Origin: [Synechococcus] sp. NIES-970
GTDB lineage: Bacteria > Cyanobacteriota > Cyanobacteriia > Cyanobacteriales > MRBY01
Direction of reading: 5' to 3'
Length of the DNA: 64,000 nt
Assembly (NCBI GenBank): GCA_002356215.1
Contig: AP017960.1
Location: 62,001-126,000 of the forward strand
The notes under the pieces are model-generated. The model did not search any database, was not told where the DNA came from, and worked only from the letters and a program-made list of their open reading frames with translations. The position numbers were made by a program, and so were the translations under genes. Shown in pieces: positions 63,930 to 64,000 of this stretch (position 1 is the stretch's first letter; every line of letters starts with the position of its first letter).

Positions 63930-64000
63930 ATGGCCAACGGTTACACACTTCCCACGGACAACACCACGACCTTATCGACTCTATCGTTTGCTGACGGATT
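63930..64000 (+). CDS. Start of an unknown gene (runs off right edge)
   Basis: An ATG at 63930 follows ACAGGAGCT, an AGGAG ribosome-binding site four bases upstream, and opens a frame to the window end. The product begins MANGYTLPTDNTTTLSTLS. With 23 residues visible no family can be assigned. Confidence 0.5.
   Translation, partial: MANGYTLPTDNTTTLSTLSFADG

Overview
The window reads as chromosome from a unicellular cyanobacterium of the Synechococcus PCC 7002 (Picosynechococcus) type. Many GCGATCGC (HIP1) octamers are present, the metabolism is cyanobacterial (an MPBQ/MSBQ-type quinone methyltransferase, an Asp-type HemB), and a hydroxamate-citrate (schizokinen/synechobactin-type) siderophore operon is carried. 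A cobalamin riboswitch ahead of metE marks a strain able to make methionine without B12. As I recall, PCC 7002 itself lacks metE while its relative PCC 73109 has a riboswitch-controlled copy. The strain call is inference.

Layout. 0-9.3 kb: the start of an EamA transporter, a TVP38 membrane protein, a 2'-5' RNA ligase-like protein, a deaminase, an HNH-parA-parB operon with two copies of a 26-bp palindrome, D-lactate dehydrogenase, a RelE/HigA-type toxin-antitoxin pair and a cation/proton antiporter. 9.3-13.4 kb: a c-di-AMP (ydaO-type) riboswitch followed by an NrtABD-like ABC transporter and an ExoD protein. 13.4-22.8 kb: a P2C-like cation ATPase, then the cobalamin riboswitch and a tightly packed run of metE, two unknown genes, a quinone methyltransferase and a UbiH-like monooxygenase. 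22.9-24.9 kb: a candidate structured RNA, an unknown gene and a DUF1350 hydrolase.

25-35 kb: a seven-gene NIS siderophore operon on the minus strand, with a FurA-type iron box at its start and a strong terminator at its end. 35-42 kb: an apparent zinc-response neighbourhood. Zur-like boxes sit before hemB(-folE) and between a COG0523-like GTPase operon (with two metallophosphoesterases) and a frameshifted FAD/NAD oxidoreductase; an extradiol dioxygenase follows.

42-59.7 kb: an island of large exported proteins on the minus strand (DUF11 repeats, an SdrD-like protein, and a 1543-residue outer-membrane protein with Ig-like, barrel-like and OmpA-like parts). It is bracketed by decayed IS200/IS605 tnpA and tnpB fragments. 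60-64 kb: a flavin disulfide oxidoreductase facing a TVP38 / DoxX-like / Cys-heptad lipoprotein gene group.

Most striking points: (1) the exported-protein island as a candidate surface assembly or display system; (2) the palindrome pair in and beside parB; (3) a c-di-AMP riboswitch on a nitrate/taurine-family ABC operon; (4) the paired Zur-like operators; (5) a lipoprotein built from Cys-every-seven-residue repeats.
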